Positions 38,700-51,000 of a DNA stretch of 64,000 nt are shown here, in pieces. Position 1 is the first letter of the stretch; each line of letters opens with the position of its first letter. The notes under the pieces were generated by a model. The model was not told the DNA's origin. It did no database searches and saw only the letters and a program-made list of their open reading frames with translations. The stretch comes from Sipunculus nudus (Eukaryota > Annelida > Sipuncula > Golfingiida > Sipunculidae): assembly GCA_026874595.1 (NCBI GenBank), contig CM049318.1, positions 15,858,241 through 15,922,240 on the forward strand, given 5' to 3'. Position numbers and translations under genes: made by a program.

Positions 38700-41350
38700 C
38701 TCTAGTACAAAGAAACCAGCTTATACCGATTGAAACTATTGTTATAAAACATCACGTAAAAATGGGAAAGAAACCTTTGACTTTATGGGGTCTATAATGA
38801 ATTTTAAAAAAAGTTGTGCAATGATTTAGATATAAGGGTTTTGTTACCCTGCTTCCTTTATCCTGAGAAAACAGATCGCTCGTTTTCAATTAAATACAGG
38901 TTCTAAACTAGCGCCAAACTGTCTACATGCGGGTGGCTGTGGGTCACAGGTCTTCGTCACGGAGTGGGCGTGATTGCCTGTTCTCTGCTGACTCGTCCGA
39001 CTTCCCGTCTTGACCTCGGCGCTGGGCGTTCAGGAGTTAATTTAGGAAGGCTGCTCTCACACCCCCGAAGGAATGGACACTCACACATACAATAAAAAGA
39101 ATGAAAAAGATATGAATAAACACATCAATAACATATATTTAAAGTACGCTTACACTTCTCCGGAGAGGCGTTCCACTCAAATGGATATGTGATCACTAGA
39201 GTCAATATAATCACACAAATCCGGATATAGTTACCCCTGGATGAACACTACACACGAGAGATTCACTTGTTTACACGGCTACTGATCACATGACTGACAC
39301 ACTCGTGACATTGGAATGCCAGCTATAGTCCTTGCCGCTTACACTGTGTATACACAGTAATTGACTGCATGAATACTAAAATGAACACGCCTCCAGAAAG
39401 CAAAACATTGGTAAAAATCAGTATTGCCTTTGAAATCTATAGTAAACAATGTTATTACAGGAACCGTCAATACATGAACCGATTCCCACGTAATTATAAC
39501 TGTACTGAAACTAGCATCAAACAGGACATCTGGGTATCCTAAACTAGGTTCACATGCTAACATCGTTATATGATTTTCCATATTTATAAACAACAAATTA
39601 TAGAATCAATCATCCGATTATACTCCTTACAGGAAATATGCAATAAAATAACATAGTCACAGTTCTATGGTGACAACTTCTCTTTTTAATTGAAACGGTA
39701 ACATTACATCTTGTTAACAGTTACAAACATGATACATATACAGTTAAATACACAAGCGCTTATAACACATATAGTTTACATAAGCATAAATACTAGAACA
39801 CAATAGATGCCTGGTAAACATAAACGTGCTTAAATTACACATCTACTCACAGGGGAAATAATATTTAAAGGAATTAGTACAAGGTATATATGCCCATGCA
39901 CATATATACATATATAAAATTATATAATTACATATACCTGAGCACATCTGTACACATGCACACATACATGCGCATATTTGAGTTGGAGGCTTTTTAAGCC
40001 TATGAATTGTAAGTTTCAATTCAAATCAGCCAATAAAAAAAAAATGTATTGTGCCTCACTTTTTCCTATGAGTCAGATTTTTACTATTTTTGGCAGCGTT
40101 TTTCTTCTAAATGTTATAGATTTTTTTATATTGTTTATAAACCACTAAAAACCGGTTTTGTATTATTAAATTTACATGTATATATGCATCTCGTTGTTAG
40201 AAGGAACAACATATCAATCATACACTTATTGGTATTATTAAACTTTACAGTTATTTCATTAATATTTTCTTCAATATTTAAAGCTCCCCGCCCCTTTTTC
40301 TACTGGTGAAATTAAGGTTCTCGTTATTTTTCCCATATAAACGTGACATGAAATCCTTATATATATGTAATCTGCTTTCGAACAGTCATTTTTCACCATA
40401 TCTGAACGGACAAAACTACGCTGTTCATTGCATTTATACCTACGCCTCCTGTTTAATAGAAGCCCCAGTGTATTGTGGGTGGCAGAATTTGACGCCCACA
40501 AACCCAAACCAGTACTCTTGTGAGTCCGATCCTGCCCAGTATGGAAAATTATATTAAAACAGTGACTCCACTTGCAAAGAAATAAAATGATCACAAATAT
40601 GAATGGCAGGGCATCTCAAAACAATTGTTTAACCACCGAACTGGACAACTTATGTCAGCTAGATACGCAAGTAGATGCGGCTTTTTGAGACTGTCAGATC
40701 TTTATAGAGTTTGGTCACTGACAACATGGGCACTGTTTCTTTGGGTATATTAATTTGACTGGTCATACTTGAAACAGGATTGCTTGAGTGTGACGATCGG
40801 CCTTTTGAGTCCAGTGTCTGTACCGTCGCAAAATCCTAAATTTTTTCGTGAGACCTGCCGAGAGCATCAAATTCAAGTACTGGTTATACTCAAGTGAAAT
40901 TTTATGCATCACGTAATGATTGACACACGACAAGTAAAACTGTACATGGGCTGGAACTGATATGTCCCATATGCCCCTCCTCTAGGTCGATGATTATTTA
41001 TATCAGCTGTTTTTTTAAATACTCCCACTCATAACTTATTCCCAACTTTTTCTTACTTTCGTGCAACTACCTTTAGGCGGCGTAAGATTCTTGATACCGC
41101 CGAATAATAAGGTTTGCAAAAACTCCACAACTGGCCTCGCTTGCGTGAACTAAATCGTATAAAATAAAATATTTTGCGTATGACAGAATTCGCTTTAAAC
41201 TATGTAAAATAGGTCGCAAATAGGAATATATATATATAAGAATAAAGAATTTAGCTGAAAATTGTGTTAATGAACGGGAACTTTGCAAACTGGGTGGTTG
41301 AAACAGTCTTCTTATCAGATAAAATACTAAAAACGCTCCATTCAATATCT
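38700..41350. other. Intergenic, repeats only
   Basis: A GC-richer patch at 38930-39080 may be mobile-element-derived. Two pieces recur elsewhere: 40420-40555 resembles 51650-51785, and 40750-41110 resembles 44840-45205 (both end in ACCGCCGAATAAT). No gene recognised. Confidence 0.45.
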
Positions 41351-41928
41351 TTCCATGAATAAATTGAACCATGGGTTTTCTTTATATTGTAGACTCAGTT
41401 AGTTGAGTGCAGCATTGATAATGATACAAAATTTATTATTTGTATAAAAACTGAACATGTTCTAGACGTTTGTGTACACCAGTGTTATCGGTATGTTACG
41501 GCTTCCATGTGTAATTTTTATTTTACGACAGTTATTTTATTTTGGTTTGTTACAATAACTGTAAATTATAGAGATGGCTATTGCTTTGAACATTATAACA
41601 CAGTATCACACCGTACTACATATAATAATTGCGCCCGATGTCATTTCCGTTTTTTTAATACATATACATCCGGCAACATACGTTGACGGATACATGAAAA
41701 AAGATCGGAGATATTTGAATGTTTCCCGACACGTCCACGCAGTCATATTAAGACGTACATTAAGTATGGAATCTATCATTAGAAACTATATGAGTACTAG
41801 GAATCTAGGATGTTAAGGGAAATTATATGGTGCCATATATATGTCATAACTTATGACACAGATGTTTTAATACACATACACTTAACTGTGCACACAAAGT
41901 CAGGCAGAACCAGCGATTTTTTATTAAC

Positions 41929-42019
<91 letters not shown>

Positions 42020-42215
42020 GTAGGTAGATATAGGTGTGTCATGCGGGCATGCAATCAGCCAATGTATTTGCGTAGTGTCTGCGTGTCAAACACCATGTTT
42101 AATTTACAGTTAGCTTACACCTTATTGTGTGGTCTCTACAGGAATTTAGAAGTATCAAACAGCAACAATAACATCAGTATGAACCAGTCGCTGTAGGGGA
42201 TTCACCTGGCATTCA
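41350..42215. repeat. Duplicated block D1, copy 2, with TA microsatellite
   Basis: Partner of 22440-23330. A long TA run (41931-42016) sits between the two conserved flanks. The LINE remnant found in the partner is absent here. Confidence 0.65.
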
Positions 42216-43215
42216 CATACATTCAAAATATTATTATCTATTCTAACTCATTACGCCTCGAATATTTACAGGGCCTAGATGCATACCAACACGTCTACAC
42301 ATTGTACAAGCCCTGATGGTCCTAGTTTTTTACCAAGGGCTCACCCTTTTAACCGTGGGTACATACCATAACATTTTCCCCAACATTTTGGCAAATGACA
42401 GAATATCATGTTGCCATATAAAGAAATAATTTAGATAAGAAAAGACGTATGAAAAATTTACAAAAAAATCCTGAATGACTTATTACCACGCCATTCCCTA
42501 GTTTTCACAACACTGTTGAATCCAGCCGTTTAACGCACGAATGAAAAAAAAAATAAATCATGCATTTTTAAAAAGTGGCAAAGATTTGAACTTCTATTTG
42601 GTTTCTGATGAGAATTCTCCTTCTTATTTTCCGTCAAAATTGCTTATATAATAAATTAATAAAATCGCACACGCACAAAAAGGATCTCCCACCAACACAC
42701 AATCTAAGTTGCGCTTAGTTCAAACGCCTGAGAGGAGGAAGCTCATCCCCCCCCCCCCCCATTGAGATATGAATTTGCGCCCCTGATTTTGACGAACATC
42801 CAACAAAGAGCTTATAGTGTATCCACTGACGGAATGTTCTGAATATCCATAATAAACAGTAACGAATAACCCACTGCATCCACAAACCCTGAGTATTCAA
42901 TATTTTGATAACCTGAATATTCACAGGGACTCCTTATGTAAAATCTAACAAAGGCAGTCAAACGATGTATTTTTTAGAAAATAATAAAAGTGCTTAATAC
43001 ATCTCCACACAAAGTGTGGTAATCTTCAGTATAATTTGCTGGTTGAAAAATGCTGGTGAAGCTAATAATGTGTGATAACAGAACAAGAATGTGTGATTGG
43101 GACAGACTTGGAGGATTTTTAAAATGAGTCAAGTCTCAAAATGTACTGAGGAAGTTAAATATTATGCTGAGGATTCAACATCAATTAAGCGGAGCAAATA
43201 ACTAAAATGTTATAA
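42216..43215. other. Intergenic, nothing recognised
   Basis: AT-rich DNA with a C run at 42749-42760. No gene or element identified. Confidence 0.4.
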
Positions 43216-43217
43216 TA

Positions 43218-43254
<37 letters not shown>

Positions 43255-43255
43255 C

Positions 43256-44600
43256 ATATATTTATGTGGGATTTCGAACGGAAACTGCTGTCCGACAGCC
43301 CATCAAAGCTTTTTGCACAAGCGAATAATATCAACCCTCATATCAAAATCACAATCGACTCCTCACCCACACAAATCCCATTCCTTGATGTGTCAGTTGC
43401 CATCACTGAAGGACATTTGACTACCAGCATTTATCATAAACCAACTGACCGTCACCGTTATCTCCACTACAGTAGCTTCCACCCACAACATCTCAAACGA
43501 GGGATTGTATTTGCACAGATGCTGCGCTACAGACGCATATGCTCAAATGATTAAGATTTTAAATGCAAAGCACTTGAATTAGCCAAAAATTTCCTCATTA
43601 AAGGGTACCCTTTCAAGTTAATCCTACAAAATTTTGAAAAAGTTTGTAATATTAAACGAAACAGCCTCCTCAGTTACAAAGAAAAAGACATCATCTCTAT
43701 CAACAAAAATATACAAAAATGCTGGAATAACTTTAATTCAAATCCCGCTACAGATTCTCTTTTCTCCACGCCTCCCGTTGCCGCTTACAGACAACCTCCC
43801 AACCTCAAACGCAAGCTTGTCCACTCGAAACTACACAAACAGACCAGCCCGTCAGGGAATGTCAAATGCGGTGACCGTCGCTGTGAGATTTGCGATATTT
43901 TAAACACCAAACCCACAATTCAGTCCCCAGGATCTAACATAACCCTCAGGCCAGGCCCTTTTTCTTGCAATTCCTCAAATGTCATTTCCTTTATAACTTG
44001 TAAAAAATGCCCCAATGGGAAGGGAAATTATATAGGAGAAACCGGCACCAAATTCAGGCTCAGAATGAACAACCACAAAAAAACCATCCGCGACAACATT
44101 CCCCGATTCCCCGTGGCCGCACATTTCAACAAATCGGACCATTCTCTTCGAGATTTAACATGCACAATCCTTAAAGGCAACTTTCCCTCCAGCAAAGACA
44201 GATTCACATCAGAACAAAGGCACATTCATACACTACGTACGCACATAAAAGGATAAAACAAAGACTTGGCTTTTCTCTGTAAATACCCGGCACTCAGCAC
44301 ATACTTTTCCCCTCGAGACTAACCCCTCCCTGTCTTTGACACCCCAGCAGCCCTGTTTTCACGTGGACATACACAGGCCAGTCCTGACAAGACATCAGAT
44401 TAATTAATGGGTATAGCTGGCAAGCCAGCCCCGTTGACCTAGAGAAGGGTCACACTATCAGCTTTGTTTACAGTTAGTCACTCGCTTTGAAGAAGGCTAC
44501 AGGGGTAGCTGAAAATTTAGCAACATTCTGTACATTTTATCCAAACAATATGATTGTTTGAAATGTTGGCGTTGATGTCTCTCTTCTTTTTGAGTTCATT
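43256..44600 (+). mobile_element. Penelope-like element, 5' truncated, RT C-terminus plus GIY-YIG endonuclease
   Basis: After a CA/TA microsatellite the coding sequence opens abruptly inside the reverse transcriptase. It includes SSPTQIPFLDVSVAITEGHL, SIYHKPTDRHRYLHYSSFHP and RGIVFAQMLRYRRICSND. An in-frame TAA follows at 43552-43554. The same frame then continues to 44256 with LAKNFLIKGYP, a Cys-rich CGDRRCEIC linker, and a GIY-YIG-type core (NYIGETGTKFRLRMNNHKK, then FPVAAHFNKSDHSLRDL). The RT catalytic core is missing, so the copy cannot act alone. A TA-rich stretch follows at 44604-44640. Confidence 0.85.
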
Positions 44601-44603
44601 TAC

Positions 44604-44635
<32 letters not shown>

Positions 44636-44839
44636 ATATTAAAATTGTTAGTAAGCATGTTATTTATGTTAGAACCGGATGTTTGTCGGTATATTCATTG
44701 TAACGCTTATATACGCGATATTTAGCAAGTGTAAGAATCATTACCCCTACCCCTTGAAACAACCATAAATGTATGTTTATTCTCTTTACTAGCTATATAT
44801 GACTGTATCTTATGCTTTGTATCGGACGGTTTGGCCATT

Positions 44840-45197
44840 AATTATAGAATATTGTCGCAACCTCCAGGTTTATTCGTGAGACCTGCCTGGGTCCACTTGG
44901 TCTGCTGAAAGCATTTAATTCAAGTACATTTTAAAGACCGATGAAATGTTATACATCACGTAAGGTTTTACGTGGTTTGGGTCATACCGAGAGAATACCA
45001 TGACTGATACACGCCAAGTAAAGTTTTACATGGAGCATATCATTTCACTGGACTATTACTGATTTGTCCCCCATGCCCCGTCTAGTCAAATATATTCAAC
45101 TGTTCTGTTGTAATTCTCCCGCTCATAATCGAGCCCCATCATGGTCTAGCTTTAACATGACTTTTTATGGTCGGCGTTTGGATTCTGGAAACCGCCG

Positions 45198-45234
<37 letters not shown>

Positions 45235-45683
45235 CATCTCTCGTCATCTTTGATAAGTTCTTTTTCATATAGCTGAAGCGAGACAGCTATAATTAGGCGG
45301 AGACAAGAAAAGGCTCCAACTGGAATTCCCCAGTATCGCGGTCGTCATATTTATGTTGTTGTCCAACTCACTTTTAAGCAACATAAAGTCACAATAAGCG
45401 AACCTTGGTCTAGAAGATAACTTTACAAAACTTTTACTGATCACATTTACGTAATTAATCATTTCGCAATGAATCAGCCCTATTTCAAGAGTGCATTAAG
45501 CGCCCAGAATATCCCCTTGGCGGATATGTCTATGTGTGTGTATGTACATATTCATCAAAGATTCATATAATTAAACTGAAAACTTTTCTCCCTATCCCCC
45601 TCTCTTTCACAATATACAAACAAAATCTATGACTGTATTGACTTGACGTAAAAAAAAGCAGTCCCGTTAGCTGAATGTGGATG

Positions 45684-45729
<46 letters not shown>

Positions 45730-45738
45730 TTATATATA

Positions 45739-45788
<50 letters not shown>

Positions 45789-46450
45789 TCTGTCAGCCAG
45801 CCATTTAAAAGCAGTGGCCACCTGTTTCAACCTCCGCACAAGGTAAAGATCTATTGTAAAATGATAGAACCCTACAGGTGATTGTTCACCCGATACTGTA
45901 ATTCAGAGACCATGACTGACATTGACCGAGGCTGCTGGGCATAAAACTTTTTACAACCATTGCGGACCCCATGGACCCAGGTGTCACCTGGTCAAACCCA
46001 GAATCTTTAACTAAACACGTACTTAAACCGGGTGTCACATGGTATTGTGTGCTTACATTTACACCGCCACGTCGCCGATATCGCGCCACAATTTAGTTTC
46101 CCCAGGAACGTACGAAATTACAAACTACAAAGACAATAATATATTTTATCATCATTATATTGGGTATTAATGTTGTCAATGCATGCTCTCTATTTGGACC
46201 ATTGACTTATTTATTGCAATATTCTATTCCTAAGCGCCGCAACTCAAGTGTGTTGAGTGCACGGCCGTTTGCATGAGGTTTTCCATGATGTTCATAGACA
46301 GAATCCTTTATGTAACTGTTGTTCATTATCAAGTCAAAGATCCGGCTTCACCTGAAGCATTACCTGTGTACAGCAGAGCGTGACAATTGTATTAATCCCA
46401 GGCACGTAGGCAAAATTAGCCATGCATGAATGATAATGGTGAAACAGCGT
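44840..46450 (+). promoter_or_regulatory. Orphan copy of the gene 5' flank, no gene attached
   Basis: This repeats the upstream flank of genes A and B (CTCTCGTCATC, GGTCTAGAAGATA, CATTT.CGTAAT), and at 46347-46430 TTCACCTGAAGCATTACCTGTG..CAGCAGAGCGTGACAATT. It breaks off before the CCAGGAAGAT/TATA core and no exon follows. CT and TA runs at 45684-45784 interrupt it. It is probably a truncated duplication product. Confidence 0.6.
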
Positions 46451-46849
46451 TTCACACCGTCTTCTCCCCTATACTTCTGAACAAGAGAGTGACGTTTTAA
46501 AGACTACCAGCACCCTCGGCACAATTGTGTACATATATATGCCAGAATGATGACCCCCCCCCCCCTTTTTTATAAGATACTTTATCGGGCCCTTATGAGT
46601 CACTACAGTCTCTTGCTCTTCCGTCCTTTTAGAAATGTTACTAGAAGATTAAATAAGTTGAAGTACATTAATAGTTAAAAATGGAAATCCATCGAAACCT
46701 ACACTTTATTAGACAGAGTATTAAATTCATATACAATTAATAATGGTTATAATATGGGATTCGATCCATGATTGATATCTTTATATCATTCCATTACTCA
46801 TGGCAGGGGATGACCGGGGTATCGGGACACCGAGATATTTTCTCGTGAG

Positions 46850-47090
46850 CTGATGGTATAAACAAAATATTGATGCCTGTAAACCGATCGTATAGACAAA
46901 TGTTGATGCATGTGGGCCGATGGTGTAGACAATATGTTGATACATGTGGGCGGATGGCATTAACAAAATATTGATGCTTGAGGGGAGGTGGTTTGGGCAA
47001 AATATTGATGCCCTTGGGCCGATGGTGATGAAGGAAAATATTGCTGCCCGAGGACCGATGATATTGATGACAGTTGGCCGATGGTATAAA
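46850..47090. repeat. Minisatellite, 33-36 bp unit, about seven copies
   Basis: The unit resembles GATGGTATAGACAAAATATTGATG followed by C(A/C)TGTGGGCC. Starts are near 46884, 46917, 46950, 47019, 47054 and 47078. Two minus-strand frames stay open across it, but this follows from the repeat and is not evidence of a gene. Confidence 0.75.
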
Positions 47091-47229
47091 TTGTGGCCAC
47101 TTACACCCAAAAAGCCAACCCACCTATGTCTCACTTTATTATTTAAGAAACACAGATCCTTTGGATTTTCAATTTTTTTTCCATCACCCAGTTATATAAT
47201 CTGGTGTCTAGACTGTGATTATCAGAACT

Positions 47230-47476
47230 TAAGCAGGTCTGCTATAATCTGACAGGCACAAGAAGGGGTTCTACACGATGTTACCCAGCACCGGGGTCGT
47301 CAGATTTATGTTTAACTTACCTGTCTATTAGACACCATAACGTCACGAATAACCAAACGTTGGTCTAGAAGATATTTTACCACACTTTTTCCGAATTCAT
47401 TTTCGTAATTTATCCGTTCGCAATACATCAATCCCATTAGAAGACTGTAGTAACCGACACCCTACTTCGACAGGTT

Positions 47477-47507
<31 letters not shown>

Positions 47508-48017
47508 TCATCAAAGATGCATTCAATTAAATGGAAAACAGTAATTTTCTCCCGCCCCATCTCTTTCACAAAATGTTAATAAAATCTATATCTGAGTCGA
47601 CTTGATATGGATAAACCGGTCTCGTTTGCTGAATGGAGACCTGTTGATGATAAACAGTCAAACAGCTTCACCTGTAGCATAACCTGTATGATGGAGAGCG
47701 TGACAGCTCTATTCTTCCAGGGCACATATGCAAACTTAGGCATGTATGACTGATCAGTTTGGATGACGTCCAAGGCACGTCCACGGAACAGGAAGATTGA
47801 GATGGAGCCATCCAGTATATATAAAATACAAAGTCAGTCATAAATGGTTGATGAGCTTGGAGGATGTCCAAAACACGTAGATCAAGGACCAGGAAGATGG
47901 AAATAACGTTATAAAAGACGCTGCCTGCGACAGGTAAAGTCGGACCTGCTGCCTTCTGTACAGACTAGATCCAGAGTTAGTTCTTCGACTGAAGAGTTGA
48001 CTGTTCTTATCGGCAGT
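47230..48017 (+). promoter_or_regulatory. Promoter region of gene B, two modules with two TATA boxes
   Basis: The 5' flank matches gene A's. The core is duplicated with a 101-base offset. Module 1 has GGAAGAT at 47791 and TATATAAAA at 47818-47826. Module 2 has ACCAGGAAGAT at 47889 and ATAACGTTATAAAAG with TATA at 47910-47916. Each is preceded by a (C/A)ATG(T/G)ATGAC..GATGA..TGGA(T/G)GA..TCCAA stretch. The leader before ATG at 48018 resembles gene A's (GACAGGTAAAGTCGGACCTGCTG). Confidence 0.65.
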
Positions 48018-51000
48018 ATGGTGATTAAGGTGAGCGTGTTCAATGATATCACCGCTTTCATTATATATCGACCATTAGAAGGCAATGATTTTTAATGAAG
48101 ATTGCCAAAGCATTTTAAATTATATGTTATTGTAAAAGACTTCTGGCGTTCAAGTTTTTCATGCAAGCGTCTTCTGTCATTTTAAAAAGTAATTGTACTA
48201 TCAAGCTGAAAGCTGGTAATGTTTTCAGGTTCATTTGGGCCTTTTCCTGGCCTGTATTCTTGTCGTTCACGCTGATTCTGCCTTGGTTCTTGATAAGAAC
48301 AACTCCAGGGCCGACCCTCCTCGGGGGTGCATGCAAACCAATCCTGTAGCACGTGGTCGTTCCGTTTGCAGAAGCCGTCAAGCTGTCTATGGATCTAAGG
48401 CGGCGTAAGAGTCTTTGCCTTTCTGTAGAATTTGTTAAATAATCTCAGGGATAATTTAGGATTTGATTGTCCATTGATGTTTACTAATAATAATTAAAGT
48501 AATGTAATAAAGAAAGTGTTGTACCTACTGGGGAACGGGGATAGTTTTGGTAGAGTTGACTGGTGTCAAAGTTTTGGCGATAAACATATTTTGACACAGG
48601 TATTTTTACAGAAGTAGTTGAAATGCATTTATAATGTTGCTATAGTCGTCCAGGTTAAATTATACTCTGATTACACTGCCAACGGTAACTTCTTTGGTTG
48701 CACGTAACTGCTCTGCCCATGAATATTCATTGAATGAATATCCAGAAAAGATCACATAGAATTTAAGCCCAATCATTAGGTCAAATAAGGTCTTACTGAC
48801 CCTGTACCATTTCCATTGCAGCCAGGCAGCAAAAGCAGCAGCAATGCAGCGTGAAGTTGAAGAGGACAAACCGACAATGCCAAGACAATTCGAAATACCG
48901 TAAGTTTATTTCTAGTGTTATTAGGCGTGTTTGTATTATAACAATTATTTGGAGTAAATGTTTTTATGAAACCATATACGTAAATTCGGTTTTAACAGAT
49001 TAAGATTTCCAAGTCATTTGCCATTTGTCATTTGAGTTTTACCGTATTTTTCAGTGATGTGTCCAATTTTAGATTTTTAGCTGAGCTCACTGTAAATCAT
49101 TTGAGCTTAGGTGATCACCCTTTGTCTGTCGTCCGTCCGGCGGTCCGTCTGTTAACAGGGCACAAATCGTAACCGTTAGACAGAAACTTCTGACTATTCA
49201 CCCAGGAAGTGCCTGGGCAAATCTCCATGGCAATCTGCAATTAGATCATGGTGACCTATATTCTGCAACCTACGGGGCTAAAAGATGATTTTGAAAATCC
49301 AGACAGTCAGAAGCGGCACCTATTGTATCCATTAGGCCTAGAATATTCTAACGTAAAATCCATGGAAGTCCTAGTCAAATGTCCTTAGAAGCATGAAAAG
49401 GTCACTTTGACCTATATTCTGCGTCCTATAGGAAAAAAGTCCTATGAGCACCCTGAATGTTAGATGGGCACAAATTGTATCGGTTTGGCCTAATATAGTC
49501 TAATGCAACATCAAAGGAGGTTCCTAGCATATCTTCATGGAAACCTAAAATTAGGTCATGGTAACCTATATTCTGCGACCTACTGGCTAAAAACATGATT
49601 TTGAGTAGCCAGGCAGATTTGGCACAAATTGATTTTGTTAGGCCTAGAATCTTCTAATGTAACTTTTAGGGAGGTCCTTGGCAAATGTATGTGGAACCAT
49701 GATATAAGGTCATGTTAGATATGATCTGTGAGCTGTAGGTAAGAGACGTCATTTAAGCACCTTGAATGTCAGATGGGCACAATTTATACCCATTAGGCCT
49801 AGAATCTTCAAACGCACAACTCGAGAGGTTCTAGGCAAATCTCTTTGGAAATCTGAAACTAGGTCATGTTAGTTATGGTCTAAAAATAAGAATTATAGCA
49901 CCCAGACAGATGGGGTACAAAATGTATCTATTTTCCTAGGAACCTACTGATTTAAATCCAGGGGTTCCTTGGCAAACCTGCTTTGAATCCTAAAATCAGG
50001 TCATTTAAATACATTTCAAGGTACAAAAATACATTTTATTTTCCGTCCGTTTAATAACACAGTAACATTAGGCATACGCTATTCTCACATTAGATATATA
50101 ACATTACTTAAAGAAATGAGCACCCAGTCAAATTCAGCTGAGCATCATGGTCCATGGGCCACTTGTTTTCATTTATTGATCGTAAATGGTGGTGTCCGTT
50201 AATACATATATTTCCATTTGTACATTTAACCTTTCATAAGGAAAGACATGACTGCCTTATGTTAATAGTCATACATATGGCCCATGTCAGATAGGAAGTG
50301 ACTTTTTTCTGAATAAAATGTTATGTTGTTCCTCTTTTGCAGACAATCCAGCAGATGCCCCTCTGTGTCCCGTTATAATGTAAGCTGGATATTAATTTGT
50401 TGGAATGGACACTGTACCTGGGCTCATATCTACCCGACCATCCACGTGAGAGAATGTTTGTAAGTATCACCGAATTATCCCAAATATTTGTGATACCTTG
50501 CCTTGCAGAATACAAAACCTGTAGTTTAAATACGTATACCAGTTTTATGATCATTTGCGGTAAAGATTGGAGTTTATAGTGGCAAAGAGTGGGCGTGATC
50601 AATTAGAGCCTATAGCCACCGCAAAAATGAATAATTTACTGTCGACCTCGGTCGTCCTACTCTCTCAAAATTAGCACATGTAACTCCCCTGCTGAAAAAG
50701 GAGGGACCAGACGTTGAAAAATGTTCTAATTACAGGCAGTTTTCAAATCTACCTTTAATATCAAAACTGTTGAGAGAACTGTGTTTTGTCGGTTTGCGTC
50801 GTATGTGAATGACAACTCCTTTAAAGATCCGTTCCAATCAGCTTACCGTACTTACTGTTCAACAAAGATGGCTCTAATTAGGATTCAGAATGATATAATT
50901 GACACATTGGATAAGGAGCATGTTGCGTGCTCGTAATGCTTGACCTTTCGCCTGCTTACTACACAGATGACCATTCGGGGGGATTGTTCTCGCGTCTTGA

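Noticed and set aside
41810-42196. Open frames rich in Tyr-Ile repeats (also at 11.6, 20.1, 26.1 and 45.7 kb)
   Set aside because: These are TA microsatellites read as codons.
43552-43554. Selenocysteine recoding of the stop in the Penelope-like element
   Set aside because: The stop is TAA, not TGA, so it is an ordinary nonsense mutation.
46781-47134. 117-codon minus-strand frame with IGP.AS.F repeats
   Set aside because: It follows from the minisatellite. There is no start context, splice signal or homology, and the unit length is not a constant multiple of three.
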